Origin: Noviherbaspirillum aerium
GTDB lineage: Bacteria; Pseudomonadota; Gammaproteobacteria; Burkholderiales; Burkholderiaceae_D
Length of the DNA: 64,000 bases
Direction of reading: 5' to 3'
Assembly (NCBI RefSeq): GCF_008929045.1
Contig: NZ_VFAH01000009.1
Coordinates: 62,001-126,000 of the forward strand
Positions within the stretch are counted from its first letter, which is position 1; each line of letters opens with the position of its first letter. This document shows, one piece after another, positions 1-9,673 of the stretch. The position numbers were made by a program, and so were the translations under genes. Under the pieces are notes generated by a model, which had not been told where the DNA came from, did no database searches, and worked only from the letters and a program-made list of their open reading frames with translations.

Positions 1-387
1 CGCGATGTCACTGCCCGGCGCCGCGGAGGAATCTTCCGGCTGCGCCGCGGGCGGTTTGGCTGGCGCATCCGGCCGCGGTGCCGGGGCCGGCTTGCGCTCG
101 ATGCGCGGTTTTGGAGGCGGTTTTTTTCTTTCGACCGGCGGTGCCGCAGGAACGGGAGGCTGGAGTGCTGGTGACGGCAGGGGTGGTGCTGGCGGAATGG
201 TGGGGGAGGGGGGAACAGGCTGAGCCGGCATGGCAGGAGGCTGTTCCGGGATCAATGCCACTTCGATCGGCCGCGGCGGCTCCCTCGGTGTGGCTTTCGA
301 CGACAGCATGTTCGCGGCGACCAGGGCCAGGCCGGCATGCAGCAGCAGGGCCGCAACGGCGGGGATGATCGCCGTTGCGGCTGTCAT
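1..387 (-). CDS. TonB-like energy transducer, N-terminal part (runs off the window)
   Basis: Read on the minus strand from an ATG at 387, the frame stays open to the window edge. It gives about 129 residues: an N-terminal hydrophobic segment (around residues 5-27, rich in Ala, Leu and Val), then a long Pro/Ala/Lys-rich stretch with PVPPSP, PPAPP and ERKKPPPKP patterns. A single membrane anchor followed by a periplasm-spanning proline-rich arm is the architecture of TonB/TolA-type energy transducers. The C-terminal domain that would confirm the family lies outside the window. It sits 38 bases downstream of dapB on the same strand, and I see no strong Shine-Dalgarno. It could also be another proline-rich inner-membrane protein. 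Confidence 0.6.
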   Translation of the reverse strand, partial: MTAATAIIPAVAALLLHAGLALVAANMLSSKATPREPPRPIEVALIPEQPPAMPAQPVPPSPTIPPAPPLPSPALQPPVPAAPPVERKKPPPKPRIERKPAPAPRPDAPAKPPAAQPEDSSAAPGSDIA

Positions 388-425
388 GCGAATGCCGGCC
401 TGCGTTCGCGCCGCATATGCATGCG

Positions 426-1232
426 CTATGCGAGCCCGAGCACTGCCTGCATGTCGAACAGGCCCGTCTTCTTGTCGGCCAGGAAACGCGCCGCGCGCAG
501 GCTGCCGTGCGCGTAGCTGAGCCGGCTGGAAGACTTGTGCGTGATTTCGATCCGCTCGCCGATGCCGGCGAACAGCACCGTATGGTCGCCGACGATGTCG
601 CCGCCGCGGATGGTGGCAAAACCGATGGAGGACGGATCGCGCTCGCCGGTCACGCCTTCGCGCGCATAGACGGCGACATCCTTGAGATCGCGGCCGAGCG
701 ACTCGGCGATCACTTCGCCCATCTTGATGGCGGTACCGGAAGGCGCATCGACCTTGTGACGGTGGTGAGCTTCGATGATCTCGATGTCGTAGCCGTGCGA
801 AAAACTCTTCGCCGCCATTTGCAGCAGCTTGAGCGTGACATTGACGCCGACGCTCATGTTGGGCGCGAATACCACGGCGGTCTTTTCCGCGGCGGCGGCG
901 ATGGCGGCCTTGCCCGCCTCATCGAAACCGGTGGTGCCGATGATCATCTTGATGCCGTGCGCCGCGCAGTATTCGAGATGCTTGAGCGTTCCCTCGGGGC
1001 GGGTGAAGTCGATCAGGAATTCCGCATTCGCAAGGCCCCTGGCCAGGTCCGATTCGATCGACACATTGGCCGGCTTGCCGAGGAAGGCGGCGGCGTCGGC
1101 GCCGAGACCCGGTGCGCCCGGCAAGTCGAGCGCGCCCGCAAGCACGGCGTCATCGGCGTTCTGAATGGTTTCGATCAGCATGCGGCCCATGCGGCCGGAT
1201 GCGCCTGCGACAGCGATTTTCAATGGGTTCAT
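426..1232 (-). CDS. dapB: 4-hydroxy-tetrahydrodipicolinate reductase
   Basis: DapB reduces 4-hydroxy-tetrahydrodipicolinate with NAD(P)H in the diaminopimelate/lysine pathway, in the cytoplasm. The 268 residues match the usual length. The N-terminal Rossmann motif [11 protein letters not shown] (about 7-17) binds the nucleotide, GTTGF follows at about 99-103, and the catalytic signature EAHHRHK (154-160) with DAPSGTA after it is intact. It is transcribed with bamE upstream (11-base gap) and the TonB-like gene downstream. Confidence is high because every family motif is present. Confidence 0.97.
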   Translation of the reverse strand: MNPLKIAVAGASGRMGRMLIETIQNADDAVLAGALDLPGAPGLGADAAAFLGKPANVSIESDLARGLANAEFLIDFTRPEGTLKHLEYCAAHGIKMIIGTTGFDEAGKAAIAAAAEKTAVVFAPNMSVGVNVTLKLLQMAAKSFSHGYDIEIIEAHHRHKVDAPSGTAIKMGEVIAESLGRDLKDVAVYAREGVTGERDPSSIGFATIRGGDIVGDHTVLFAGIGERIEITHKSSSRLSYAHGSLRAARFLADKKTGLFDMQAVLGLA

Positions 1233-1243
1233 GTTGATGCCTG

Positions 1244-1831
1244 TTACTTGTTGCCCGGAGCGGAGCCGGCGATGAAGGCAAGATATTCCTGTTCGGTCGG
1301 CAGCATGCCGCCCTCGATATTGACGAGGCGATTCTCCTTGAAGAATACCGTCACATTGCTGGAAATGACCTCGCCGGTGCGCTTCTTCAGCCGGAATGCA
1401 TAGTCCCAGCGGTCGGAATGGAAGATGTCGGTCAGCAGCGGCGTGCCGAGCACGAAACGCACCTGTTCACGCGTGACGCCTTCGGGACGCTGCATGCCTT
1501 CCTTGAGTTGCGCGACCATTTCGCGGGAAACGAAATTGCCCTGCTGGATATCGATCTTGTAGGGCGAGAAGATGCCGAGGAAGCGCTGTACGCCGGTGGG
1601 GCCGGTTGCCGTGACGCCGCCCGCAGGCGCCGCGGAAGCTGTATCCTGCTTTCCCTGGGCGCTTGCCGCCCCGGCCTGCTGCGCGGGCCTGGCTGCCGGC
1701 GCGGAAACGCTTGCCGGCTCCTCCATCAGCGGGTTTTTCGATGCGCATCCGGCAAGGCAGGCCGCCACGGCCAGCCATACCATACGGACGGTAACTGGTG
1801 TACGATCAAAGGAAAACAACGACGTTCGCAT
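1244..1831 (-). CDS. bamE: Outer-membrane assembly lipoprotein BamE (OmlA)
   Basis: BamE is a small lipoprotein of the BAM complex that inserts beta-barrel proteins into the outer membrane. From the ATG at 1831 the protein has 195 residues. A signal peptide ends in the lipobox LAGC (Cys29), an Ala/Pro/Ser-rich linker runs to about residue 70, and the SmpA/OmlA fold follows with [11 protein letters not shown] and [21 protein letters not shown]. The linker makes it longer than E. coli BamE (113 aa), as in many betaproteobacteria. An upstream ATG at 1855 adds eight residues. It is divergent from fur, the classic omlA-fur arrangement. Confidence 0.93.
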   Translation of the reverse strand: MRTSLFSFDRTPVTVRMVWLAVAACLAGCASKNPLMEEPASVSAPAARPAQQAGAASAQGKQDTASAAPAGGVTATGPTGVQRFLGIFSPYKIDIQQGNFVSREMVAQLKEGMQRPEGVTREQVRFVLGTPLLTDIFHSDRWDYAFRLKKRTGEVISSNVTVFFKENRLVNIEGGMLPTEQEYLAFIAGSAPGNK

Positions 1832-1855
1832 AGTGGGTCTCAATTCTTTGAGCAA

Positions 1856-1885
1856 TTGGGCAATTGGGCCAAAACGCTATATGAT
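1856..1885 (+). promoter_or_regulatory. Candidate fur promoter
   Basis: TTGGGC (1856-1861) and TATGAT (1880-1885) lie 18 bases apart and about 30 bases before the fur ATG, in the short divergent gap with bamE. The -35 is inside a direct repeat of CAATTGGGC. I could not identify a clear Fur box, so autoregulation is not shown by the sequence. Confidence 0.35.
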
Positions 1886-1915
1886 AAAGCAGATAATCCG
1901 ATTCCGATCAACAAC

Positions 1916-2347
1916 ATGCCAAGCAATCCCTCCGAGTTAAAGGCAAGCGGTCTGAAAGCGACCTTGCCCCGTCTGAAGATCCTCGATATTTTCCAGAATA
2001 GCGCGGTGCGCCATCTGAGCGCGGAAGATGTCTACAAAATTCTTCTCACCGAAAACATGGATGTCGGCCTGGCAACGGTTTACCGCGTGCTGACACAGTT
2101 CGAACAGGCGGGACTGCTGCATCGCAATCATTTCGAAACCGGCAAGGCGGTCTTCGAACTCAACGAGGGCTCTCACCACGACCATCTGGTCTGTCTGGAC
2201 TGCGGCCGGGTGGAAGAGTTCTTCGATGAGGAAATCGAGAAACGCCAGCAGAGCATTGCCAAGGAACGCGGCTTCGCGATCTCCGAGCATGCGCTTGCTC
2301 TCTACGGGCACTGCACCAAGACCGACTGTCCGCATCGCTCGCGTTAA
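1916..2347 (+). CDS. fur: Ferric uptake regulator
   Basis: Fur is an iron-responsive dimeric repressor. The ATG at 1916 gives 143 residues, typical of the family. A winged helix covers about residues 1-83, with [18 protein letters not shown] as the recognition region. It is followed by the metal-binding dimerisation domain with [16 protein letters not shown] (the His cluster and the CxxC), and a C-terminal second Cys pair in HCTKTDCPH. The frame stays open upstream, but those codons lack family similarity and overlap the promoter region. It is divergent from bamE. Confidence 0.97.
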   Translation: MPSNPSELKASGLKATLPRLKILDIFQNSAVRHLSAEDVYKILLTENMDVGLATVYRVLTQFEQAGLLHRNHFETGKAVFELNEGSHHDHLVCLDCGRVEEFFDEEIEKRQQSIAKERGFAISEHALALYGHCTKTDCPHRSR

Positions 2348-2453
2348 ATCCGCTTCCGCTCTTGCGTCCCGTGCGCAAAGTCAGTCATCAGTCATTGAAT
2401 GACCCTGCCGTCGTCAACGCATCCCCCTTTCACGGCAAGAAGGCCTGCCCAGC

Positions 2454-2780
2454 ATGAAACCTGAACCAAGAAGTTTTCCCCGCAAGGTCATGCGCTGTCA
2501 GGCGATCGTGGTTGTGCCGGGCGGCAATCCGGTACGCTGCCGTACTCTCGACATCTCGCTTGGAGGATTGAGCCTGATGCTCAGCGAGCAGCTGCGGGTA
2601 GGGCAGGAATGCACCATCGGTTTCGAGGCCCCGCTCGATGGAAAGATGGTCAGGGTGATGGGGCAGGGCAAGGTGGTGTACAGCATTCTTGCAGGCGCCG
2701 ACGGCTTTCGTGTCGGCATGCAGTTCACCAATATGGATGGGGCCAACAGCAAGATCGTAGCCCAGCTGATGATGGGGTAA
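2454..2780 (+). CDS. PilZ-domain protein
   Basis: A 108-residue single-domain protein. It has an N-terminal arginine-rich segment (RSFPRKVMR, about 6-14), then DISLGGLSL (about 33-41), which is the D/NxSxxG motif of PilZ domains; together these residues usually bind cyclic di-GMP. It ends with GFRVGMQF, typical of the last beta strands. It stands alone between fur and convergent hrcA, so its target (pilus, motility or exopolysaccharide) cannot be deduced from context. Binding of c-di-GMP is inferred from the motif. Confidence 0.8.
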   Translation: MKPEPRSFPRKVMRCQAIVVVPGGNPVRCRTLDISLGGLSLMLSEQLRVGQECTIGFEAPLDGKMVRVMGQGKVVYSILAGADGFRVGMQFTNMDGANSKIVAQLMMG

Positions 2781-2835
2781 GGAACGCATGCCTTGCACCC
2801 GCCATGCGCCGGCAATGCAAGGTCAAGGCAGCCGG

Positions 2836-3858
2836 TCAGTTGTGGCTCAGGGCGTTCGAGAGCAGCTTCGCGGTGATGTCGACAATCGGTATCACGCGCT
2901 CATACGCCATGCGTGTGGGACCGATCACGCCCAGCGTACCGACGATCTTGCCATTCACTTCATACGGTGCGGTCACCACGCTCATTTCATCGACCGGCAG
3001 CAGTTGCGAGTCGCCGCCGATGAAAATCTGCACGCCGGTAGCCTTGCTCGACACATCCAGAAGCTGCATCAGGCTGGTCTTCTGCTCGAACAGGTCGAAC
3101 AGCTTGCGCAGCGAGGTCATGTTGGACGCAAGGTCGGTGACGCTGAGCAGATTGCGCTCGCCGGAGATCACGACTTCCTCGGCGCTTTCCGCCATGGCGT
3201 CGCTGCCTGCCTCGACCGCCGCCTGCATCAGGTTCGTCATGTCGTCGCGCAGTTGCTTGAGCTCGCCGTGCAGGCGGGTGCGGACTTCATCGAAACTATG
3301 ATTGGCGAAATGCTGATTGATGTAATTGGCTGCCTGCACCAGTTGCGACGGCGAATAGTCGACCTCGGTCAGCAGCAACCGGTTCTGTACATCGCCATTG
3401 GGAGCCACGATGACCAGCAGGATGCGTTTTTCCGACAGGCGCAGGAACTCGATCTGCTGGAATACCGACTCATGCCGCGGCGTCAACACCACGCCGGCGA
3501 ATTGCGACAGGGAAGAGAGTACCTGGGCTGCATTGGAAATGATTCTCTGCGGCGACTTGGTTTGCAGCCGCGCCTGCAGCTTGGATTCCACGGTGGTTTC
3601 GTCGATGGCCTGCACGGTCAGCAGCGTGTCGACGAACATGCGGTAGCCGCGCGGTGTCGGCACCCGGCCCGCCGACGTGTGCGGACTTGCAACAAAACCC
3701 ATCTCTTCCAGGTCCGCCATGATGTTGCGGATGGTGGCTGGCGACAGTTCGAGACCGGATATCTTTGAAAGCGCACGGGAACCCACCGGCTGACCGTCGG
3801 CGATGTACCGTTCCACCAGGGCTTTAAGCAAAGTTTGTGCGCGAGTATCGAGTTGCAT
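2836..3858 (-). CDS. hrcA: Heat-inducible transcription repressor HrcA
   Basis: HrcA represses heat-shock operons by binding CIRCE operators, helped by GroEL. The 340 residues are full length: an N-terminal winged helix with [19 protein letters not shown] and [20 protein letters not shown] (about 25-70), then the GAF-like dimerisation region ending in [16 protein letters not shown]. It lies alone on the minus strand, convergent with the PilZ gene and with the HAD gene upstream. I found no CIRCE palindrome near grpE or dnaK in this window, so its target is probably elsewhere, such as groESL. Confidence 0.96.
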   Translation of the reverse strand: MQLDTRAQTLLKALVERYIADGQPVGSRALSKISGLELSPATIRNIMADLEEMGFVASPHTSAGRVPTPRGYRMFVDTLLTVQAIDETTVESKLQARLQTKSPQRIISNAAQVLSSLSQFAGVVLTPRHESVFQQIEFLRLSEKRILLVIVAPNGDVQNRLLLTEVDYSPSQLVQAANYINQHFANHSFDEVRTRLHGELKQLRDDMTNLMQAAVEAGSDAMAESAEEVVISGERNLLSVTDLASNMTSLRKLFDLFEQKTSLMQLLDVSSKATGVQIFIGGDSQLLPVDEMSVVTAPYEVNGKIVGTLGVIGPTRMAYERVIPIVDITAKLLSNALSHN

Positions 3859-4011
3859 AAGGGTATTCTAACGACGCCGCATGACGCATGCCACCGTTCA
3901 TTGCAGCTTATAGTCAGAAAAAGTTGATAGTTATCAGAGTTTTATCGCGTTATAGCCACAGTTGCAGTTGCATTGAATACTCCGTACCGTAAAGCCTGCG
4001 TACCGCCGCTT

Positions 4012-4707
4012 TCACTGGCCGATCCAGCGTTCGAGCTCGATCAGGTCGGCGCAGACCGCGTCCGGCCGAACATGCTCCGGCAAGCCGCGGGCCGGACCCA
4101 GTCCGTCCCGGTTCAGCCATACCGCGCGCAGCCCCGCCTTTTGGGCCCCGACGACATCCAGCAAGGGATCATCCCCGACATAGATGGCCTCGCCTGGCGC
4201 AATTTTCAAGGCGTCGCATGCCGCATGAAATATGGAAGGATCCGGTTTCGCCCGGCCGAAGCTGTAGGCTGCGATCGATGCGTCGAACAGATGCGCGATG
4301 CCGATCGCATCCAGGTCCGACACGCCATTGGACACCGTCGCCAGTGCCAGCCTGCGCTTCATCCTGCCGAGAACGGGCAACACATCCTCGAACAGGGTGA
4401 CTTCATTCCTGGCACGGGAAAATACCGCCATGGCCTCATCCACCAGCCGGACATCCTCGCCCGCATCAATGAAAGCTTCCACCAGCACCGCATGCCTGAG
4501 CGCGCGCAGATCCAGCTGGTAGACCGGATCGCTTTCCATCAATGCCTGCCGCCGGGCACGCAAGCCTTCGATCGACACCCGCGCGGCAACGGCCGGCACA
4601 TTCCGCTCGAGCCACTCGAACAGAATGTTTTCCGCGCGCTTGATGACGGGAACGATCGGCCACAGGGTATCGTCAAGGTCGAACAGCACTGCTTTTATCA
4701 CTGACAT
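4012..4707 (-). CDS. HAD-superfamily hydrolase
   Basis: A haloacid-dehalogenase-type phosphatase of 231 residues. Motif I FDLDDTLWP (nucleophile Asp) is near the N terminus, motif II is TVSNG, motif III is the Lys in RAKPDP, and motif IV is GDDPLLD. The insert between motifs I and II makes it a C1-cap enzyme. The start MSVIKAVLFD is chosen because it places motif I at the usual distance; an upstream ATG at 4731 adds eight residues. It is divergent from nadK with an 81-base gap. The substrate cannot be read from the sequence. Confidence 0.88.
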   Translation of the reverse strand: MSVIKAVLFDLDDTLWPIVPVIKRAENILFEWLERNVPAVAARVSIEGLRARRQALMESDPVYQLDLRALRHAVLVEAFIDAGEDVRLVDEAMAVFSRARNEVTLFEDVLPVLGRMKRRLALATVSNGVSDLDAIGIAHLFDASIAAYSFGRAKPDPSIFHAACDALKIAPGEAIYVGDDPLLDVVGAQKAGLRAVWLNRDGLGPARGLPEHVRPDAVCADLIELERWIGQ

Positions 4708-4788
4708 AGGGTTTCCGGAGTAGGGTTTCAACAGTCTGCCTAACAGCCTGCCTGTATCGCACGGCGAAATTATGGTCTAATCTGCAGC

Positions 4789-5706
4789 ATGTTGCCTGCC
4801 ACGTCCCTTTCTTCCCCGCTCGTTTTCAAGACGATAGCCGTCATTGGCAAATACATGGCCGCCGGTATCGAGCAATCCCTGTCGGACCTCGCCTCGTTTC
4901 TCGTCAAGCGCGGCCATGCGGTCGTGTTCGAATCGGAAACGGCCAACAATGTCGCATTGCCCGGACTGACCAAGATGACCCCGGAGGAAATCGGCAAGCA
5001 TGCCGACGTCGCGATTGTCGTGGGCGGCGACGGCACGATGCTGGGAATCGCCCGCCAGCTCGCCCGCTTCGGCGTTCCGCTCATCGGCATCAACCAGGGC
5101 CGCCTCGGTTTCATGACTGACATCCCGCAGGAGAGCATGTTCAACGTGCTGGCGGAAATGTTGAGCGGCAATCTTGAATCCGAACAACGCGCGCTGCTGG
5201 AAGGCTCCGTCTTGCGCGACGGACAACAGATTTTCCACGCGCTGGCATTCAACGACGTGGTCGTCGCGCGCGGCGCCACCACCGGCATGGCCGAACTTAA
5301 GGTCGAAGTCGACGGCCGGTTCATGTACAACCAGCGTTCCGACGGCCTGATCGTCGCCACGCCGACCGGCTCGACCGCCTATGCCTTGTCGGCCGGCGGC
5401 CCCTTGCTGCATCCCAGCCTGTCGGGCCTGGCGCTGGTGCCGATTGCGCCGCATGCGCTGTCGAACCGTCCCATCGTCGTGCCCGATTCCAGCACCATTG
5501 AAATCGAGATCATGGGCGGGCGCGACATCAGCGCCAATTTCGACATGCAGTCGCTGGCCAGCCTGCAGCATCACGACCGCATTGTGATCCGCCGTTCCGC
5601 CTACACCATTACCTTCCTGCATCCGCAAGGTTGGAGTTATTACGACACCTTGCGCGAGAAGCTGCACTGGAACGAATATCCGTCCGTCACGGGCAAGTTA
5701 AAATAG
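4789..5706 (+). CDS. nadK: NAD kinase
   Basis: NadK phosphorylates NAD to NADP using ATP (and polyphosphate in some members). The 305-residue protein carries the GGDGT motif at 79-83, [13 protein letters not shown] just after it, and the glycine-rich NAD-binding segment [16 protein letters not shown]. All are typical of bacterial NadK, and the length is normal. It is upstream of recN on the same strand, but a 157-base spacer with two inverted repeats separates them, so cotranscription is uncertain. Confidence 0.96.
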   Translation: MLPATSLSSPLVFKTIAVIGKYMAAGIEQSLSDLASFLVKRGHAVVFESETANNVALPGLTKMTPEEIGKHADVAIVVGGDGTMLGIARQLARFGVPLIGINQGRLGFMTDIPQESMFNVLAEMLSGNLESEQRALLEGSVLRDGQQIFHALAFNDVVVARGATTGMAELKVEVDGRFMYNQRSDGLIVATPTGSTAYALSAGGPLLHPSLSGLALVPIAPHALSNRPIVVPDSSTIEIEIMGGRDISANFDMQSLASLQHHDRIVIRRSAYTITFLHPQGWSYYDTLREKLHWNEYPSVTGKLK

Positions 5707-5731
5707 CGGCTGCCTCGGAGTCCGTTCGTCG

Positions 5732-5769
5732 CTGTTCGTAGCTCAACATAGCTAAAAGATACCGAACAG
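5732..5769. repeat. Inverted repeat in the nadK-recN gap (first)
   Basis: CTGTTCG (5732-5738) pairs with CGAACAG (5763-5769), and an inner TAGCT (5739-5743) pairs with AGCTA (5750-5754). This could be an operator or RNA stem. The arm starts CTGT as LexA half-sites do, but the spacing does not fit an SOS box. Confidence 0.4.
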
Positions 5770-5784
5770 GCTCTTGTCGATTCG

Positions 5785-5844
5785 CCACGGCGAACATGAT
5801 GGCAAGACAGGCAGCATTTGCCAGCGCCATCATGTTCGCCGTGG
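5785..5844. repeat. Perfect 18-bp inverted repeat before recN
   Basis: Left arm 5785-5802 (CCACGGCGAACATGATGG) is perfectly complementary to right arm 5827-5844, with a 24-base spacer that itself holds a GGCA/TGCC mini-stem. The right arm ends 19 bases before the recN ATG. No T-run follows, so it is not an ordinary terminator. It may be a leader hairpin or a mobile palindromic unit. Confidence 0.75.
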
Positions 5845-5863
5845 TTATTCATCTGAACTGCTT

Positions 5864-7513
5864 ATGCTTCGCACACTTTCCATACGCGATTTTGTTATTG
5901 TCGATTCGATAGAGCTGGAATTCGCTCCGGGTTTCACCGTCTTCACCGGTGAAACCGGTGCCGGCAAGTCCATCCTGATTGATGCGCTGGCGCTGGCGCT
6001 CGGAGGGCGGGGCGACGCCAGCGTGGTCCGCGAAGGTGCGGCGAAAACCGATATCACCGCAGAGTTCAGCACCGGCAGCGCGGCCGACACATGGCTTGCC
6101 GAACATGAATTCAGCAACGAGGACGGCGGCGTGCTGCTGCGGCGGGTGATCGACAATGCCGGGCGGTCCAAGGCGTTCATCAATGGCATCTCGGCTACCG
6201 CATCGCAGCTGCGCGAACTCGGCGAGATGCTGGTCGATATCCATGGCCAGCATGCCCACCAGTCGCTGCTCAAGAACGATGCGCAGCGGGTGCTGCTCGA
6301 CAGCCAGGCCGGCCTGCTCGACGAAGCCCGCGCCGTGGCGGCAGCCTACAAGACCTGGCGCGCGCTGGCCAAGCAGCGCGAGGAATTCGAAGCCAACGCC
6401 AAGAGCGTGCTGCTCGAGCGCGAACGGCTGGAATGGCAGGTCAACGAACTCCAGAAGCTGGCGGTCAAGCCCGGCGAATGGGGCGAGATCAGCACCGAGC
6501 ACAGCCGCCTGTCGCATGCCGCCAGCCTGATCGAAGGCGCCCAGGAAGCGCTCAATGCCATCTCGGAATCGGAAAGCAGTCCCATCCTGTCGCAGTTGTC
6601 CGCATTGACAATGAAGCTGTCCAAGCTGGCCGACATCGATGCCGCGCTCAGGCCGGTGGTGGACGCGCTGGAGCCGGCGCGCATCCAGCTGCAGGAAGCG
6701 GTGTACGGCCTCAATGACTATCTCGGCCGCGTCGAGCTCGATCCGGAGCGCCTCCATCTCGTGGAGGCTCGGCTCGATGCCATCCACTCGACGGCCCGCA
6801 AATTCCGCGTGGCGCCGGAAGACCTGCCGCAGGAATACGAAAGCCTGTCGGCCCAGCTCAAGCAGCTCGCCAATGCCACCGACCTGGATGCCATGCGCGC
6901 GCAGGAAGACAAGCTCAAGGCGGCCTACATGGAAGTTGCGGTCAAGCTGTCCAAGGCGCGCGCCAAGGCGGCCCGTACGCTAGGCGATGCAGTCACTGCG
7001 GCAATGCAGGAGTTGAGCATGTCGGGTGGACGCTTCGAAGTGGCCCTGCATCCCTGCGAGCCGGCGAGCTACGGCGTCGAGCAGGTGGAGTTCATGGTGG
7101 CCGCGCATGCCGGCACCTCTGCAAGGCCGCTGGCGAAGGTGGCGTCGGGCGGCGAACTGGCACGGATTTCCCTTGCCATTTCCGTCATCACCTCCAGCGC
7201 CACCGCAACCCCGACTCTCATCTTCGACGAGGTCGACAGCGGCATCGGCGGCGGCGTGGCGGAAGTGGTGGGTCGCCTGCTCAAGCGCCTCGGCCGCGAC
7301 CGCCAGGTGCTGTGCGTGACGCACCTGCCGCAGGTTGCCAGCCAGGCAAACCAGCATTTCCAGGTCAGCAAGCGCAGCACCGAAGGCCGCACCATGTCGC
7401 GCATCGATTTCCTTGATGCCAAGGCGCGCATCGAGGAAATCGCACGCATGCTCGGCGGGATCGAGATTACCGCGACCACGCGCAAGCATGCGCGCGAACT
7501 GCTTGCTTCCTGA
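5864..7513 (+). CDS. recN: DNA repair ATPase RecN
   Basis: RecN is an SMC-like ATPase that acts early in double-strand-break repair. From the ATG at 5864 the protein has 549 residues, the family norm. Walker A GETGAGKS is at 29-36, a long coiled coil occupies the middle (about 150-400), the ABC signature is ASGGELARISLA and Walker B is LIFDEVDSGIGGG near the C terminus, followed by CVTHLPQVAS. An in-frame ATG at 5774 would put the start before the large inverted repeat, and those extra residues do not look like RecN. I saw no good LexA box upstream. Confidence 0.96.
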   Translation: MLRTLSIRDFVIVDSIELEFAPGFTVFTGETGAGKSILIDALALALGGRGDASVVREGAAKTDITAEFSTGSAADTWLAEHEFSNEDGGVLLRRVIDNAGRSKAFINGISATASQLRELGEMLVDIHGQHAHQSLLKNDAQRVLLDSQAGLLDEARAVAAAYKTWRALAKQREEFEANAKSVLLERERLEWQVNELQKLAVKPGEWGEISTEHSRLSHAASLIEGAQEALNAISESESSPILSQLSALTMKLSKLADIDAALRPVVDALEPARIQLQEAVYGLNDYLGRVELDPERLHLVEARLDAIHSTARKFRVAPEDLPQEYESLSAQLKQLANATDLDAMRAQEDKLKAAYMEVAVKLSKARAKAARTLGDAVTAAMQELSMSGGRFEVALHPCEPASYGVEQVEFMVAAHAGTSARPLAKVASGGELARISLAISVITSSATATPTLIFDEVDSGIGGGVAEVVGRLLKRLGRDRQVLCVTHLPQVASQANQHFQVSKRSTEGRTMSRIDFLDAKARIEEIARMLGGIEITATTRKHARELLAS

Positions 7514-7568
7514 ACAAGACAAGAACATCACATCCCCAAGCAAAACATCCGAGGAATACTGACACGCA

Positions 7569-8675
7569 ATGCGCCCAGACAAGGAACCGCCTTATACCCA
7601 CGGCTCGATTTCCAAGACCGCCGTCCTGCTGGTCAATCTCGGCACGCCGGATTCTCCAACGGCGCCGGCGGTGCGCCGCTATCTGAAGGAATTCCTGTGG
7701 GATCCGCGCGTGGTGGAGATTCCGCGCGCGGTCTGGTGGTTCATCCTCAACGGCATCATTCTTCCGCTGCGTTCGTCGAAGTCGGCGGAGAAGTATGCAT
7801 CGATCTGGACTGCCGACGGTTCTCCGCTGAAGGTGCATACCGAGCGCCAGGCCAATCTGCTGCGCGGCTATCTCGGACAGCGCGGCCACCAGGTGGAAGT
7901 TGCTTATGCGATGCGCTACGGCCAGCCCGCGATGCCGGACGTGCTCGACAAGCTCAAGGCCGACGGCTGCGACCGCATTCTCATCCTGCCGGCCTATCCC
8001 CAGTATTCGGGAACGACCACCGCCTCCGTCTTCGACGTGGTATTCAAGCATTTTTCCAAAGTGCGCAATGTGCCCGAACTGCGGATGGTCAAGCATTACC
8101 ATGATCATGAGGCGTATATCCTCGCGCTGAAGAAAGTCATCCAGAACTACTGGGACATGCATGGCCGTCCGGACAAGCTGGTGATGAGTTTTCACGGCGT
8201 GCCCAAGCGCACCCTGATGCTGGGCGATCCTTACCATTGCGAATGCCACAAGACCGCGCGCCTGCTGGCGAAGGAGCTGCAGCTGTCGGCCGACGATTAT
8301 GTCGTCACCTTTCAATCAAGGTTCGGCAAAGCGGAGTGGCTGCAACCGTACACGGCCCCCATGCTGCAGACCCTGGGCAGGGAAGGAAAGCGCCGCGTCG
8401 ATGTGGTGTGCCCCGGCTTTGTCGGCGACTGCCTTGAGACGCTGGAAGAAATCGCGATGGAAGGCAAGCAGGAATTCATGCATGCCGGCGGCAAGGAATT
8501 CCATTACATTCCCTGCCTGAACGAGGATCATGCATGGATCACCGCCATGGCTGAAATCGCCGAGCAGCACCTGATCGGCTGGCCGACCATGCTGACTCCG
8601 TCGATGCAGGCGGAGACCCAGGCGGAAGCGGCCGTTTCAAGGCAGCAGGCGCTGCTGCACGGAGCCGAGCGTTAG
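7569..8675 (+). CDS. hemH: Ferrochelatase
   Basis: HemH inserts Fe2+ into protoporphyrin IX, the last step of protoheme synthesis. The 368 residues cover the whole family. [12 protein letters not shown] opens the fold, the metal-binding His lies in SFHGVPKRT, CxC-like Cys residues occur in YHCECHKTA, and the conserved [15 protein letters not shown] and NEDHAWI close it. It follows recN by 55 bases on the same strand and precedes the heat-shock genes. Confidence 0.96.
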   Translation: MRPDKEPPYTHGSISKTAVLLVNLGTPDSPTAPAVRRYLKEFLWDPRVVEIPRAVWWFILNGIILPLRSSKSAEKYASIWTADGSPLKVHTERQANLLRGYLGQRGHQVEVAYAMRYGQPAMPDVLDKLKADGCDRILILPAYPQYSGTTTASVFDVVFKHFSKVRNVPELRMVKHYHDHEAYILALKKVIQNYWDMHGRPDKLVMSFHGVPKRTLMLGDPYHCECHKTARLLAKELQLSADDYVVTFQSRFGKAEWLQPYTAPMLQTLGREGKRRVDVVCPGFVGDCLETLEEIAMEGKQEFMHAGGKEFHYIPCLNEDHAWITAMAEIAEQHLIGWPTMLTPSMQAETQAEAAVSRQQALLHGAER

Positions 8676-8691
8676 CGTGCATCAGCGCGCA

Positions 8692-8793
8692 TCAGAGCAG
8701 CGGGATCAGCCGCGCTTCGCAGATCCAGGCGGCGGCGAACAGCGAATAGGCGATAACGCCCGCAGATATCAGGGGAAGTTTCATCATTGTCAT
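8692..8793 (-). CDS. Possible small membrane peptide
   Basis: A 33-codon minus-strand frame starting MTMMKLPLISAGV and continuing with IAYSLFAAAW, which forms one hydrophobic segment long enough to cross a membrane, then a short charged end. It lies alone in the 386-base gap between hemH and grpE, convergent with hemH. I see no clear Shine-Dalgarno and recognise no family. The only support is the hydrophobic pattern, so it may be noise. Confidence 0.25.
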   Translation of the reverse strand: MTMMKLPLISAGVIAYSLFAAAWICEARLIPLL

Positions 8794-8989
8794 CCATGGC
8801 GGCACCGGAGCCGGGCGCCGGCAAGCTTGCCGCGCGGCGACTGGCCTCTTGAGCAGGGCTGCGACAGCCCTATATCCATCCTAGTACGGCTGGCCGGGAT
8901 TGAAAGTTGAAATTTCCGATGGCTTGCCATGCTTGGGAAGCGGCGCCAGGACCGCCCGAAAAATTCCTGAGAACATCTTTAAAATCCCC

Positions 8990-9017
8990 CTTGAAAAAGT
9001 AGGGGCAACCCTCATGT
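8990..9017 (+). promoter_or_regulatory. Sigma-32 (heat-shock) promoter of grpE
   Basis: CTTGAAA (8990-8996) is followed after 12 bases by CCCTCATGT (9009-9017). The known RpoH consensus is CTTGAAA with a CCCCATNT box 11-16 bases downstream. The position, about 50 bases before grpE, fits. Confidence 0.65.
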
Positions 9018-9064
9018 ATGAATGCAACAAACGCTAAGCCATTGATTGTTGGAGACTTTTTGTG

Positions 9065-9655
9065 ATGCAAGATCAAGAAAAGATGCAGGAACAGACCGAA
9101 CAGGCAAATCAGGCCACACAGGCTGCCCAAGCCACTCAAACGTCCGACACCCAGGCTCCGGAAGGCACGGCTTCCCCAGCTGCAGCGTCGCCTCAACAGA
9201 ATGGTTCTCTTGAGGAAAAGCTCGCGGCGACGGAAGCGAAGCTGGCGGAACTGCAGGATGCCTTTCTCCGCGCCAAGGCCGACACGGAAAATATCCGCCG
9301 TCGCGCCCAGGAGGATATTGCAAAGGCCCACAAGTTCGCGATCGAGAACTTCGCCGAAGCGCTGGTGCCGGTCAAGGACAGCCTTGAAATGGCGCTCAAG
9401 CTCGAAACCCCGGCAGTCGAATCGCTGAAGGAAGGTGTCGAGATGACGCTCAAGCAGCTGTCCGCCGCCTTCGAGCGCAACCGGCTCATCGAAATCAATC
9501 CGGTCCCGGGCGAGAAGCTCGACCCGATGAAGCACCAGGCGATCTCCATGGTGCCTGCCGAGCAGGACGCCAACACCATCGTCAGCGTGCTGCAGAAGGG
9601 CTACACGATCGCGGATCGTCTGCTGCGCCCGGCGCTGGTCACCGTCGCACAGTAA
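9065..9655 (+). CDS. grpE: DnaK nucleotide exchange factor GrpE
   Basis: GrpE releases ADP from DnaK and so resets the Hsp70 cycle. The 196 residues include an N-terminal Gln/Ala-rich disordered tail (about 1-45), a long coiled coil ([20 protein letters not shown] and [12 protein letters not shown]), and the C-terminal beta domain with [22 protein letters not shown] at 9051-9054 serves either the ATG at 9065 or a GTG at 9062; I chose the ATG. It is the first gene of the grpE-dnaK-dnaJ heat-shock set and has its own sigma-32 promoter. Confidence 0.96.
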   Translation: MQDQEKMQEQTEQANQATQAAQATQTSDTQAPEGTASPAAASPQQNGSLEEKLAATEAKLAELQDAFLRAKADTENIRRRAQEDIAKAHKFAIENFAEALVPVKDSLEMALKLETPAVESLKEGVEMTLKQLSAAFERNRLIEINPVPGEKLDPMKHQAISMVPAEQDANTIVSVLQKGYTIADRLLRPALVTVAQ

Positions 9656-9673
9656 AAATTGGCTTGAGAGGCG

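Larger units (their letters stand above)
8676..9061. other. hemH-grpE intergenic region
   Basis: This 386-base gap holds the doubtful small frame at 8692-8793 and, at its right end, the heat-shock promoter of grpE. I see no terminator with a T-run after hemH and no CIRCE palindrome. Confidence 0.5.

Noticed and set aside
5732-5769. Possible LexA box for recN
   Set aside because: CTGT and ACAG halves are present but the spacing is far from the required eight bases; only recA has a proper SOS box here.
8676-9061. CIRCE operator upstream of grpE
   Set aside because: No TTAGCACTC-type inverted repeat was found; only a sigma-32-like promoter is present.
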